DNA from: Henricia sp. BOLD:AAB3569
Taxonomy: Eukaryota > Echinodermata > Asteroidea > Spinulosida > Echinasteridae
Direction: 5' to 3'
DNA length: 64,000 bases
NCBI GenBank assembly: GCA_037783545.1
Contig: JBBELK010000311.1
Location: 1 to 64,000, forward strand
Both the position numbers and the translations under genes were made by a program. Below, in pieces: positions 22,785 to 34,032 of this stretch. Numbering within the stretch: the first letter of the stretch is position 1; each line of letters starts with the position of its first letter. Below the pieces are notes generated by a model, which did no database searches, had not been told where the DNA came from, and saw only the letters and a list, made by a program, of their open reading frames with translations.

Positions 22785-22990
22785 TGCTGGGTGCAGAGCC
22801 AACATCGACTCACCAGGTAGATACCCTGTATACCACATGTACATGTAGTTACAGGAAAAGATGGAGAAAAAAGGTGCCTGTAGACAACAAAGAATATGTG
22901 GAGGCGAGTTGGCAGAGGACTCCTGCAAAGAAAGAAGTCTGGGTCCACTGCCCCAAAAACCCGGGGCCCATTACCAGTGTGTGGAGTGGG
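22785..22990 (+). repeat. Unclassified repeat, unit A
   Basis: Starts GGGTGCAGAGCCAACA and shares with 23517-23680 the words AAGGTGC, GAGGCGAGT and GAGGACTCCTGCAAGGAA-like sequence. A 70-codon frame (22861-23073) runs through it, of unknown meaning. Probably two copies of a transposon-derived segment. Confidence 0.5.
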
Positions 22991-23516
22991 AGAAGGTAGA
23001 TGAGATGATACACCTTATCAACAAAGAAGAGCTGGACGACCGGGTTCCAGGCTTCACTGGACAAGAAGAGTAGTTAGTGTCATTAGGAATTGCCTGCCAG
23101 AGATGAGAACCTAAAGCACGCCTTCTGTAATGTCTTTGATTCTACCTTAGATTCCGTCTCATCAGCTAATCATCATCCGAGCACCCCAGTCCGTCTCCAA
23201 TTACAGTCCATGAGAATGCAAACACCTACAACAAATGAAATTTAACAGATGGAACAAGAATGCATTTTGTAAATATGAAGGTTGTTCTTTTAATCATCCA
23301 AACATACAAAAGTTTTTGTTACAGATGCATTTTGTGCACTATCAAAGCGAACAAGCTAGGGTAATGTAATGCTCATCTATGTCCAAGGGAGGTCTTGGGG
23401 GGGAAAAAACAAGATTTAAGCCTATTATTCACATATCATGAAACCCCATCATGGTTCCAAAAAATTGTGATGAGGATACCACTAAACGACGACCGCCAGT
23501 TACGGAGAATGTCCCC

Positions 23517-23680
23517 ACCGGGTGCAGAGCCAACACTGACTCTCCCAGGTTAGAGCAAGGGGAAAGGACCGAAAAGAAAGGTGCATGTGAAGGCGAGTCG
23601 GCAGGAGATTCCTGCAAGGAAGTTTGCGTTCACCACCCCAAAACACCAGTCCTTCGTGGAAACTGCACACAGCTAGGCCC
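23517..23680 (+). repeat. Unclassified repeat, unit B
   Basis: Direct relative of 22785-22990, also starting GGGTGCAGAGCCAACA. An open frame at 23451-23705 overlaps it. No known protein family was recognised. Confidence 0.5.
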
Positions 23681-23773
23681 AGCGAAAAATAAACGGGGCC
23701 AGTAGATAACGTCACGAATGCTGTGAATGCCATAAACCAGGGGCACCGGTAAGAAAATTTGCAGACATCCACT

Positions 23774-23936
23774 AGGGTAGGCCCTGTCGTTTTTATACTT
23801 ATTTCAAGTCTGAGATGGTGTATACTTCATAAATTGTGTGAAGTACCTATGCATATCTGGTACATTATACACGAAGTCAGACTTGAAATAAGTCTTAAAA
23901 CGACAGGACCTACCCCTGGAAATTTTACCAGTACCC
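23774..23936. mobile_element. Hairpin MITE of about 163 bp
   Basis: Left arm GGGTAGGCCCTGTCGTTTT...ACTTATTTCAAGTCTGA is mirrored by TCAGACTTGAAATAAGT...AAAACGACAGGACCTACCC. Arms of about 50 bp with a few mismatches enclose about 60 bp. Confidence 0.65.
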
Positions 23937-24701
23937 CCTGCGTAAACTTGGGGCGATTGTGCAGAATTGGCGAGAAAGTTATTAAAAAAATTGCAAAATT
24001 TGCTGTCAGCGGCCAAGGGCGAAATAGTTGAGGTTGGAGCCTAATAATCGGATTGAATTGATTACGTTGAGCGTGGGTTCATCAGACTATGTGTAGGAAA
24101 ACATGAGAAGGCATATGTAGCAACCTGCAAAACATGTCAAGAAGGGTTACTGTCAAAGATGTTCTTGCTCTATTATCTTAACAGAGGGGACCAGAGTGAT
24201 GTTGATATGCTGTCTGAAAACGATGAAGAATTGTTCTTGATTTATGCTATCTTTATTGCTTTAAGACACCGCCTTGTGCTTTCTTCATTTCATGAGTGGC
24301 TTGTGTGTTGTCATTAAGATGAATAACTCTTGCCAGCTTTTCAAAATTGAAAAGGCCGACCCTCGCAGCTGCCTTGGCTAATCAGCCCCCACCAAGGAAG
24401 AGCTATGGCAGTGACAGAAGATGTCAGGAAGGATCAGCATAACCACTTTCCTGCATGGGATTCAGCTAGACAAAGATGCAAGATGTGTTCCTCCTGGTGT
24501 CTTCACGTTTGTGATGTGTTCATCTGTGCTTGAACAAAACAAGGAACTGGCATATCACAAATAACTGTAAACGAAACTTCCTGTCACTTCCTGAATAGAA
24601 CTTTTGCAATGGCAAACGGCAAAATGTTCTAACAACCATAACCCCACTGCACCAGAATCTAGGCCCACCCCTCCTATCAATATTTCACAGTGCCCCACCA
24701 A

Positions 24702-24763
24702 CCCCCCCCCCCCCCCCCTCCCCCCTCCCCCCTCCCCCCTCCCCCCTCCCCCTCCCCCTCCCT
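24702..24763 (+). repeat. C-rich polypyrimidine tract, (CCCCCCT)n
   Basis: A run of about 18 C is followed by repeated CCCCCCT/CCCCCT units. The complementary strand is a run of many G-tracts and could form G-quadruplexes; a triplex is also possible. Confidence 0.9.
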
Positions 24764-25020
24764 GCCAACCTCTCACCCTAACCTAGTAATCTTGTCCCTC
24801 ACTACCATATCCTCCTCTAGTCTAAAAACCAATCATATGCATGTCCAAATTATTAAAGTTATTTCTGTGTATATGTGCATTATATGTAGTTTGTATACAT
24901 GTGGTGACTAAAATGAAAAATATGCTGCTATGTATGTGAGTGAAGTGGTCCCTATGAAGTATTTTCATCAGGTTAAAGAATTGTTTACATGGTATTTACT
25001 CTTTGAGAAGTACAGGGATG

Positions 25021-25094
25021 TATTATTCTTTAGTTATGTGATGCTGTTGTTCCTGTTTTTAAAAGTTTTCCAATCATGTAATTTATCTTTAAAG
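25021..25094 (+). repeat. Direct repeat, left copy
   Basis: TTAGTTATGTGATGCTGTTG and the following 35 bp recur at 25461-25526. The copies bracket the dispersed repeat at 25184-25450, so a local duplication accompanied or followed that insertion. Confidence 0.6.
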
Positions 25095-25183
25095 GATGCC
25101 CCCTTTTGAGAGATGGGCGATGAGTTTCTGTTTGCCTCTTATCAAGCCAGACTTCAACGTGTTCACATCAATATGGGTTAAAG

Positions 25184-25450
25184 CCCCAATACATCATTTG
25201 CAGTGACTCAAAATTTTACTTCATCAGTTGAGGAGAAAAACCTGACGAAGTGTTAATAATAGCAATGATAACAAAAACTTTTTTTTTTCTCGTTTCAAAT
25301 GGTACCTTTGTGGTAGAAATTTGCCTTTTTTTTAAAAACTGTCTGCAGACAACTTTTTTATTCTTCACTTAATGCACAAAAACCATACATGAATTTTTCA
25401 GATTCTCTGAAGTATCACCGCATCTATGTGGCTGAAATTCTAACAAGGCA
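25184..25450 (+). repeat. Dispersed repeat R, copy 1
   Basis: Begins AAAGCCCCAATACATCATTTGCAGTGAC (written in two parts: AAAGCCCCAATACATC and ATTTGCAGTGAC). Similar starts are found at 27190, 31186, 49977 and 52490. Later shared words are GATAGCAATG and a T-run followed by AAATGGTACCTTT. An unclassified MITE or SINE. Confidence 0.5.
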
Positions 25451-25460
25451 GTTTATCAAC

Positions 25461-25526
25461 ATTATTCTGTAGTTATGTAATGCTGTTGTTCCTGTTTTTA
25501 AAAGTTTTCCAATCTGTCTTTAAAGT
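25461..25526 (+). repeat. Direct repeat, right copy
   Basis: Second copy of the 25021 block, nearly identical for about 55 bp (GCTGTTGTTCCTGTTTTTAA). Confidence 0.6.
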
Positions 25527-26074
25527 TCATCTTGGCCAAACGAAATACCTTCAGTATTTTACACAGTATACATCTATCCCAACAGACACATCTTTAGCTG
25601 CTCAGAAAATTCAAGATGTGCCATTCGGTAAACACAGTAACACACCCTGTGTAATTAGGCGCACCGTCACTGCACTGGTTTCCTCTCAAGGGTTGCGACA
25701 AAACTCGGTCCAATAATCAGACCAGAGGATCCAGGATCATGAGCATTTGAAGCAAAGAACATGCGAAACTGATTTAGGCACTTGGTTTGAAGAAAAAAAT
25801 AAATCATACTGTACAAATCAGTGGCCTCACGTTTCTACCCTAGCAGGGTCTTTTCCAAAATCATCTCAGCTATACTTTTAACTTCATGTTACCAACATTT
25901 ACACTATACTCCCCACAGTTCCTCCTGCTAGGCCACAAGGCAAACGGCACTATGTCTGCTACATATTGAGATGGTGACTCCACTGGGCTTTACATCTGTA
26001 GGATTCCATGCACTGAGTACCAGGTTCTCTTACAATGTGCATACAGTTGTTACCTTCAAACGACGCAATGTTGT

Positions 26075-26123
26075 TCATTTCACAAAGTCGTACAGGTATC
26101 GGATGACATCAAAGCTAACGGTT
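26075..26123 (-). CDS. ORC5: ORC5 exon 9 (C-terminal end)
   Basis: Encodes RTVSFDVIRYLYDFVK and a TGA stop, the typical ORC5 C-terminus. The first base completes the split Arg codon from exon 8. The acceptor TCTAG follows an unusual (TTTTA)n run, read as (AAAAT)n on the plus strand at 26138-26167, which serves as the polypyrimidine-like tract. Confidence 0.9.
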
Positions 26124-26339
26124 CTAGATTAGATGCGAGAAAATAAAAATAAAAATAAAAATAAATTGTAATTTAATCATAAACAATGAGCAGTCATCAT
26201 GGTACATGTACATGTAAGCAAGTTAGTTTGTACACTCTGAACAGATTTAAGGTTTAACATAACTTTCCAAAACCAAATATTCTGTTCAATGCCAGGAAAA
26301 GGGATGTACCAACACTGGTCACCACAGGGATTCATTCAA

Positions 26340-26890
26340 TTTGCACTCCTGATCATGAAGGAAACGAGGCCTGCGGCTTGGGCCATTATCACTCGTCTAG
26401 GCCCCTAGCCGGTTTTAAACGTATTGTTTAAGACCGGCAAAACTCACTTTTATTCCCATTCATAAATACCGTCCTTTTTGTTTAAATCAGTAAAACTCAC
26501 CAAAACTTGCTTGCCGTTTTGCCATTTTTTACAATGCACTTTTGTATGCATCGCGTACGTTCGTTCAAACTGCTAGATGTGCATCGAGTTGTTTTTGTTC
26601 GATTGCGCGCGTTATGTGTAATAAAGGCGTGTTTTACATGCACGCACACGACGGGTTACTTTGCAAATTTTGCTTTTGGGCGTGTGCAGTTTCTGTGTAC
26701 GTGTGTGTGTTCCATACAAGCTGACTAGGCTAGGGCGTGGGCCGAACGTGGGCCAGGCAAGAAGTGTTTGGGTTCCACAAGAAGTGTTTAGACTGGCCGG
26801 CCGGTCTTTATCGTCCGATTAAGACAGGCTACAAGACGTGCTATCAATCAATAGGGATGTGTAAACTGTCTAAGGTATTTATGAATTTGT
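26340..26890 (-). repeat. Dispersed repeat Q, copy 1 (minus orientation)
   Basis: Read on the minus strand it has GGTCTTAAACAATACG, TTAAAACCGGCTAGGGGCC and TGATAATGGCCC, the same block as 31375-31600 and 54815-55145. Lies in ORC5 intron 8, immediately upstream of exon 9 in transcript order. Confidence 0.55.
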
Positions 26891-27189
26891 TTTAATAGCC
26901 AAATAGGTGCAGTCACCGCTAATATTGTAAAATAGTTGTATCAGCATTGTATCAGGATGGTTGAATCAGCACGTGTTAAAGTTTGTAAAAAATTGTTCTT
27001 GCCCTCCCCCTCATTAATGCTGTTGCCAATGTTGCCATGGCCATCATCAATATACACTAATTGTCTAGAAGCAGAGTGAAACGGTTAGGGCACGTGCCCT
27101 GGCCTGTATGATCTGTTTCTTATCATCAGGCACAGCCCTCCTTTTTTTATTTAGGTTCGTGTAGGGAAATAGTTTCGGTGGGCAGCATT

Positions 27190-27360
27190 AAAGGCCCAGT
27201 GTATCATTTGCAATGACCCCAATAAGTAATCGACGAGTTTACAGGGGAAAAGTTCTGAAAGTAAAGATTGAATTAATAGCAACTACCCAATGAAAGGTTT
27301 TCGCTCAAAATGATATAATTTTACCAGAAAATAATCCGTAAAGATGAAATTATTTAGATC
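27190..27360 (+). repeat. Dispersed repeat R, copy 2
   Basis: Starts AAAGGCCCAGTGTATCATTT, then GCAATGACCCC, with AATAGCAACT further in. In ORC5 intron 8, antisense to the gene. Confidence 0.45.
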
Positions 27361-28040
27361 GTTTGCAAACGATTTACTTATTTTTGGTTCGCATCTACGC
27401 GGTCCAAAATGCATGGGCGCCGTGTACTCCGTGTGCGTGTTCCAACGCGATGCATTTTTATGGATCGCGCGCATACGCAGTATGTGCGCCACAGAGTGCA
27501 TGACGCAAGCCTGTCTGTACCCGATCAACTGAGAACGAATATTTGAAACACCCCGCCAAGACCAGGATAATGCATATGGATTTTCATGGTTTTTTTAAAC
27601 GTGGTTCATTTGACAAAGCTGAAATTTCTTCGGATGAGTTTGTTGATGTCTTTCTTTTGATTTATAATGGTTTTATTCGCAGAATCGCTCAAAAACAGAT
27701 CATCTACAGGGCCTTTAAGCGCTTGCAGGTGCCAAGTACATGGAAATACAATATCCCTGCCCAATGGTGTGATGTCACCCTTAATTTAGCCACAAGCTGT
27801 GGTGCGAGGGGCACTTTAGCTGTGCACTATGGTGTGAGGCCATTCTTTTGCTGTGCACCATGGTGTGAGGGCACCATTTGGTCCCAGCTGCCATTTTCCC
27901 TAGATACATACACCGCCATCAAGAAGTACCATGTATTATTAATCTGCAATGGTCATTTGTGCTGCATTTTCTTGAAAAATATTGTAACTTTTAGACTAAT
28001 TGACGGCATTTTCCATTTAAAAAAAGCAATGATGACACAC

Positions 28041-28153
28041 CTGGCAATTGAGCGAATGAACTCCAGCGACACTGTGCACTTGTACTTAGGAGTGTCCAGT
28101 TGGTCATCATGGCCGACTTGAGCCAAGAGTTGCAGCGTGACAAGTGATGAAAT
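28041..28153 (-). CDS. ORC5: ORC5 exon 8
   Basis: Encodes [20 protein letters not shown], then [17 protein letters not shown] plus two bases of an Arg codon. Acceptor CTTAAAG and donor AG/GTGTGT are in place. The match to the human ORC5 C-terminal region is close throughout. Confidence 0.93.
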
Positions 28154-28561
28154 CTTTAAGAAAAATAAAAGAAGTAACTTTTACACTGAAATACTTTTAT
28201 GTTTAATGAACTATTACCAGTTAGGTCATATAAAAGGAGTTTGTTCAGATTTTTCCAGAAAATGGATTTCGTTCTAATCCAACCATCATATAAAATGCCT
28301 CCCAAAAATACTATATATGGAAAGAAAACAGGAAATTTGCAATCTCCAATTTGGATGTGGAAGCAAAAATCTTGGTATAATCACTGCATTGTTTTATGTA
28401 ACCGGATAAATTAGTTTACATCGGTGTTTTAAAAAAAAGAGAAAAATGATATGGTATCAAAATCTCAACACCCATGGGAAAAATGGGGGGTTCAAAAATG
28501 TGATCTGGACATGCTCCTTAAAAACAAAATGGTCCAACTGTTGCAGGTTGAGGTGCCATAC

Positions 28562-28672
28562 CTGTGAGAAGATATTAGCTGACGGAGCAACTCTAGCATC
28601 AACGACACTGTAAAATATTGCCATTAGTCTGTCCAGTGGGAATGCCCGGGGTCCAAGGAGTTGGTGGCTGGT
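28562..28672 (-). CDS. ORC5: ORC5 exon 7
   Basis: 37 codons, phase 0 at both ends, encoding the block [20 protein letters not shown] and then [17 protein letters not shown]. Acceptor TTTCAG, donor CAG/GTATGG. Confidence 0.95.
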
Positions 28673-29066
28673 CTGAAACATGAGCAGTGTAAAAACAAAA
28701 GAGTTAAAAGTTATATTGTCTGTGGTCTGCGGTTATATTGTCTGTGATTTTTTTTCTTCGAACAAGTTTTTAAATCATTTACTAATAACGAAAAAACATC
28801 ATACTTTGTATTTTAGACATCAGCAACCCTGAGAAAAACACAATTTTTATACAGCCATTTTTGCATTTTGCAGTGATGAGAATTATTGGTGGACAGCCAA
28901 TAATTTGAAAAGTTGACAGTAATTGTTCGACATCTTAGCGTTGGTCGATTGTTTTGGAACTCTATGGTTTTGGGCGGCCGCTGCACCAAAGGGTTAAGGT
29001 GCACTGAAATACTGAGAGACACAAACCAAGGCACATTTACTTATACATGTATTATAAAATGCTCAC

Positions 29067-29289
29067 CTCTTTCTTCCTATTGACTGCACTCTTCCTTATC
29101 TTGCCATGATGCTTTGCGAAGAACCGGCGGTCGTATCTGGCAGGGTTGTAAGAGGCCAAGTAGGCGGCAATAAGGAGATACTTGGAGTAGAATGGCAGCT
29201 CAATCTGGGCCCTTGATGACAGCATGCCAGAGTGGGACTGTAGACCAAGCTGATCAGTCTCCCCTAGCTGGTATTTCTCCCACTGCTCA
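29067..29289 (-). CDS. ORC5: ORC5 exon 6
   Basis: Begins with the third base of a split Ser codon, then EQWEKYQLGETDQ and, later, IELPFYSKYLLIAAYLASYN and RRFFAKHHGKIRK. Donor GAG/GTGAGC, acceptor TTAACAG. The FYSK..AAYLASYNP block is diagnostic of ORC5. Confidence 0.95.
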
Positions 29290-30540
29290 CTGTTAAGAAT
29301 AGAGATTTTTTTTCACTAAAAAAAAATGGAAGACAGAAAATGACAAATGCAATACATGTACCTGGTAAGATGTCTCAGGATGCGATATGGTAGAGCATGA
29401 AACTGAAACAAGCAAATATTATACATGAAGAGAGAAAAATATATGGTCCTCATGCATGATTTGAACCCAAAGACCTCTACCAGGCCCTGGGAACCATACA
29501 TGTAGCTTAGCTAGCCGGAAGAGCATCTGCCTAACATACCACAACCAGGGATGATATTGCCAAAAGCATTAACAGGAACACCGGCTTACTGTTTACATAA
29601 TGTAGCGATCTAGCATCCTTGACAATTTTTTTTTCATGTCACGTAATTAGAAATGATTAAAATTAACAAAAGAGACAAATGTTGGGCTATACGCTTTACC
29701 AGCCGTTGCGATGTATTATGTATCATGTTTTTGTAAATAAAGGTGGCGTTCGATATTGGGTCGACACATGTTTAACCTCGTTTCCTTGTTTTTCCCCGAC
29801 TCATCACACATTGCATGATCCCTCAGGTCAGCGCTGACTTGAGGAAGCAACTCGAACGCAACTTTTTGGTGTCTTTAGCGTCCCCAACAGGCCTATGTGC
29901 TGTTATTAACGATAAAATCATAGGTCTACCAAAAAGCGCTACTCTCTTTAAGATTCCCACAGCAAAGAATTGTGACCTTTCCACTACTGGGATAATCCAT
30001 ACTTAAGGAATCTAATAAAACCTATTTTGTTGGGTTATCAGCCTCATAAGAACTGCATGGCATGAGCTGACCTCTGAAGCTGTGCATCTCCCAAACAGCT
30101 CTAGAAGTGCAGGAGCTCAGGAAGGCACTTCAGTTAGAGTGTCGTACCCTGCCTCAGTGGCTCTTAGAGAGGTAGGTGCAGTCTGCCTTGCCAAATTAGG
30201 TATTTATACACACGTTACTGACTGAAAAAAAGTTACATCTCTTAGCCTCATTCTTTCGGTCAGAGTATAATTTGGATTTCTTATTGAACCGTATACATAG
30301 TAACCGTATACATAGTATACAACCGTAGTCACAAGTAACAATAAATGGACATGCACTAAGAGTATACTGCAGTTTATTTCACCAATTTGTGACATCATAA
30401 AGTTCCTCAGACTTTCAAGGGATTTGTGTGAACTTGCAAGGCCATGTGATGGCCTCTTCAAATACGATAGGGGTGTATTTACATGTATTTCCCAATGTCA
30501 TTAATTTACTCAAATTGTAAAAGAATCCACTGGGTGATAC

Positions 30541-30680
30541 CTTGTAACCTCTCGGAGGTACACCGTCTGAAGAGCCTTCTTAAGATGCGGCTCCATGTTT
30601 CTCCACAACTTGTGCGAGTCTTTCTCTGAAGCCTCTCCTTTTGTTATCGGTTCAACGTACTTTGGAAAATTGAGTTGTGC
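30541..30680 (-). CDS. ORC5: ORC5 exon 5
   Basis: 140 nt, phase 0 to phase 2. Encodes [20 protein letters not shown] and [20 protein letters not shown]. Donor AG/GTATCA, acceptor GGACAG. Confidence 0.94.
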
Positions 30681-31185
30681 CTGTCCAAATTAAAGCACAA
30701 GGTAATAGCTGCTTTACAAGCCTATTGATTGCTTTCCGTGACGTAGAACATCCGGGAATGTTTGGTGGTCAACGGTCACGCGTGTACACGCGCGCGCCAC
30801 TAGATGCACATGAACACGCATACAAAATACTCACCAGCGTACTTTCATTCGAAGATGCCGCACGCGCGCGTTGCGATACGTTTAAATTATTGAGCATGCA
30901 CTGCAGCTTGTAAAAATGAAAGTACTTTTGCTTGATCACAATTTTTATAGCCTGAAGAAATACATTTTTATCTTTATCGATACAACAGCCATGGCGCAAC
31001 AACATAAAGCAAGGTTAAGTAACAAAGATAAGTGCAACCAATGCGCTTTTATTGCTTTTTTTGGCCGGTTATCACTCGAGCCACGTGTGTCATGAAAATT
31101 TACAACCAATTCAAAATGGTGGATGGAAGGGGTGACGTTACCGGAAAGCAATCAATTGTCGTCTTTAAAAAATCCCAAACGCTTA

Positions 31186-31330
31186 AAGGCCCATTGTATT
31201 ATTTGATAAGACCCAGGATTTTAGAAAAACCTTACTGAAAGTTTTGATAGCAATGCTAATAAATCCTGCATGATTTCGTTTCTCTGTCCAAAATGATATT
31301 CTTAAGAATTTAACAACTGAATTATTTTTG
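31186..31330 (+). repeat. Dispersed repeat R, copy 3
   Basis: Starts AAAGGCCCATTGTATTATTT and has GATAGCAATGCTAATAAATC inside. In ORC5 intron 4. Confidence 0.45.
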
Positions 31331-31374
31331 AAATTACAGTAGTGTGCACAGTCCTTTTCTTACCATTAATTAAT

Positions 31375-31600
31375 AAATACCTTAGACAGTTTACGCATCC
31401 CTATTGGCTAAAAGCACATCAAGTGGGCAGTTTTAAACAAAAAGGTATTTATTAATGAATTAAAAGTAGGTTTGGCCATGAGTCTTAAACAATCCGTTTA
31501 AAACCGGATAGGGTCCTGGGCACTGATAATGGCCCTCGCCTGGCGGCTCAGGCCATTATCAGTGCCCAGGACCCTAGCCAGTTTTAAATGTATGTTTAAA
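31375..31600 (+). repeat. Dispersed repeat Q, copy 2, with a perfect 24-bp hairpin
   Basis: Shares GAGTCTTAAACAATCCG and TTTAAAACCGGATAGGG with the other Q copies. At 31511-31534 and 31551-31574 are two 24-bp arms (GGGTCCTGGGCACTGATAAT then GGCC) that are exact reverse complements, with a 16-nt loop. The flanking TTTAAA words are also mirrored. Confidence 0.65.
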
Positions 31601-31751
31601 ACATAGCTGTATCTATGTAGCTGAATTTTTTGTAGGTTAGTTTTAATACCAACACTCTTCTTTGGATACACATGACATGTCATTGTTCTCTGAATTACTA
31701 AACAGTTTCATGTACACATGACACAATGAGTAGATCAAACAAAATACTCAC

Positions 31752-31882
31752 AAGGTGTCTAATCTCACTAAGGTCACGACAGACCATGTAGAAAATACTC
31801 ATCAGCAGGTTGACATACGTCGAGTAAAACTCAACTGAATAACCTTCTGGGTTGTCATTCGATATAATTTCTAACATCTCAT
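31752..31882 (-). CDS. ORC5: ORC5 exon 4
   Basis: 131 nt, entering with two bases of a split Asn codon. Encodes EMLEIISNDNPEGYSVEFYS and MSIFYMVCRDLSEIRHL. Acceptor TCAACAG, donor CTT/GTGAGT. Confidence 0.93.
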
Positions 31883-32130
31883 CTGTTGAAACACAAGTTT
31901 AGCCAAGATTAAGAATTTATCTAGCAAATTTATCTACTCTTTTCTTTTAAATAATCAGCTCCAAAAAAGGGTACGGGGCTGTCCATAGAGTTTTTTTTTT
32001 TTTTCGGTACTGAAACCAAGGATTTCTCAAAAGCGCCCGTTGCACTGTCGCTCGCAAGCATGAGGAAACTCATGATGAATTAGAAACGGCCAGAGACACC
32101 GGGGAATCACTCCCCTTGCTCTTCACGAAA

Positions 32131-32335
32131 GAATGCTCTGAGATCTTTAAAGTGCCTTACCTAACACACTGGCCCAACAGCTTTACATCCCTTCCGAAGG
32201 ATGGAGCAAGTGTGATTAAGTGCCTTGCTCAAGGGCACAGGTTCCCCAGCCGTGGCGAGTTTCGAACCCGCAACCCCAAGTTTTCACCACTGATTGCGAG
32301 TCAGTGACCCAAACCACTCGGCCAGAGTACGTCAC
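32131..32335 (-). mobile_element. tRNA-derived SINE, copy 1 (long-variable-arm tRNA head)
   Basis: On the minus strand the head is CTGGCCGAGTGGTTTGGGTC with box-A-like sequence, an anticodon arm ACTGA-CTCGCAA-TCAGT, a long extra arm and a box-B-like GGGTTCGAAACTC. The tail contains GGGCACTTGAGC...CTTCGGAAGGGATGTAAAGC-type SINE sequence. A second copy is at 48110-49035. In ORC5 intron 3. Confidence 0.7.
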
Positions 32336-32675
32336 AAGTACATACAAATGAAATGCCAACTTTTTAGACCCCTTCCCCCAATACGCATTTTTGGCAAAAT
32401 TTGTGACATCTTCCATCGATTTTAACATTGGCATATGCATCAGCTCTGAATAAAATCTAACAGGGTGATTTAAGTACAAAAACCGGTTTGAAATAGTTTT
32501 ATACCTAGATACCAACTGATGAGACATTCTGTACAAAACCTAGGAGATAGACAAGTCAGGAAAAAAAGTGAACTTTCCCCCTATAATCTTAGTTTTAAGC
32601 ATCACATTTAACATCTACCCACCCTTCAGTTTGTTTAATTTTCCAGAAGTCATAGCTCACATGAAAGGATCTTAC

Positions 32676-32868
32676 TTTTGGTGTAATCTGGAAAGTGGAT
32701 GATGAAAGGCTCAAAGAAGTTGGAGCCGAAGCCAAAGAGAAACTTCTCCCATACAATCTGGCTGAGAAGGAAGACACAGACATTGCATCCTGATAATTCG
32801 GACAGGTTCAAGAATGCTGGCAGGATGTTGCCATCCATGTGTCTTAGACGCTCGGCTTTGTCCAGTAC
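32676..32868 (-). CDS. ORC5: ORC5 exon 3
   Basis: Begins with VLDKAERLRHMDGNILPAFL, the Walker B strand and following helix, and continues with CVFLLSQIVWEKF and FEPFIIHFPDYTK. Acceptor ATATGTAG, donor AAA-A/GTAAGA; the last base belongs to an Asn codon completed in exon 4. Confidence 0.95.
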
Positions 32869-32993
32869 CTACATATGTAATGTGTGGAAAAATGAGATGC
32901 AGGGTTCTTGCAGTCAGTCTGTAGCCAAATGGATAAATTTTACCAGCTTGCAATTGGCTGTAATCTTGATAGCGAGAAAATGTGTTTGTATCA

Positions 32994-33112
32994 ATAGACT
33001 GTATCGAATAGCCGCCATTTCGTGGGGCAGTTCCTTGTTCCTTGAGAACATGCATGGTTGGACATATTGTGCTTTCATTGTTGAACGGGCGGCTATTCGA
33101 TACGGCCTGTTT
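32994..33112. mobile_element. 119-bp MITE with 23-bp inverted ends
   Basis: Ends read ATAGACTGTATCGAATAGCC and, inverted, AACAGGCCGTATCGAATAGCC. Lies in ORC5 intron 2. Confidence 0.65.
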
Positions 33113-33185
33113 AAAAATGTACACAATATTGCATTAATTTACTTTGCTCAGTTAATTACGCATCCATGCAACAATGAACATCAAG

Positions 33186-33372
33186 AGAAAATCTGGCCAA
33201 CATTAGTTGGCCAACAAGGTCCAACATCTGTCTGACGATGTCGGCCGACCGAAAGTTGGATGGTGTGGACACCACTCCAGACAATTGCCCAACATCATCC
33301 AACAAGTTGGTACAATATGTTGGAACATGTAGCTATCGCCCGACATTGTTGGAACTTGTTGGAGAAACGGGC
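33186..33372. repeat. CCAAC/GTTGG-dense minisatellite-like block
   Basis: The words CCAAC and GTTGG occur about fifteen times in 190 bp in both orientations, often as CCAACA...TGTTGG, which can fold into many small hairpins. Origin unknown; located in ORC5 intron 2. Confidence 0.6.
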
Positions 33373-33540
33373 CGCACAATTAAGTCTGTGACAAGTCCAG
33401 TTCCAAAAAGCAAAAGATGAACACGCACAAAACAATGCCTTTGTTGGAGTTCATTTAAATAGCTTGTGACTCGAGGGATTGCGACAGCTTGTGAGGACTT
33501 GTGACGGACTCGACTACAACTCTGTCATCTAGTAGTAGAG

Positions 33541-33660
33541 CTCATCTAGTAGAACATCTGCCCAGTGTCAGATCTAGAGGTATCGAGTTCAAATCTCATT
33601 GATGAGAACCATACAATTATTGTCTTGTCCTGTACTTGTTCTTGTTCTTTTACAGAGGTA
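33541..33660 (+). mobile_element. Decayed tRNA-derived SINE fragment
   Basis: AGAACATCTGCCCAGTGTCAG and GAGTTCAAATCTCATTGATG resemble the tRNA head of the element at 54094, followed by a short CT-rich tail. Diverged. Confidence 0.35.
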
Positions 33661-33735
33661 GGTCTCCAGTTTAAAGATCTTCGTCTCAGTTTGTGGTTTG
33701 TTTCATTAGGAAATTTAAACAAGATTAAAACTCAC

Positions 33736-34032
33736 AATGTAAATGGTTTCATTCTCTATTTGTCTTTCCTCGATCGTCTTCTTAAGCAGCCTCACAAAGG
33801 TGTTCATGTTGTCACAATGGTTCAAGCTGCTGTAGTTGGTTTCTGCACTTGGTTCGTGATTGGCCAGCTGGTCAAGAATTCTCTCCAATAGCTGCCGAGG
33901 AGACGGACACTCAATGCAGTTGACGAATGCGTGAGGCACCGATAGAGCTTGTAAGAGTGTAGAGACCACAAGGGTTTTACCGGTGGAACCGTGGCCGTAT
34001 ATGAACACAGATGGGCAGGTCGGGTGCGATGG
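33736..34032 (-). CDS. ORC5: ORC5 exon 2 (Walker A)
   Basis: 99 codons, phase 0. Encodes SVFIYGHGSTGKTLVVSTLL with the P-loop, then FVNCIECPSPRQLLERILDQ, ending NETIYI. Acceptor GCTACAG, donor ATT/GTGAGT. Gly and Lys-Thr of the P-loop are intact, so ATP binding is expected. Confidence 0.96.

Noticed and set aside
27543..28121. 192-codon plus-strand open frame
   Set aside because: Its 3 prime part is the antisense of ORC5 exon 8 and the rest shows no domain; ORC5 explains the constraint.
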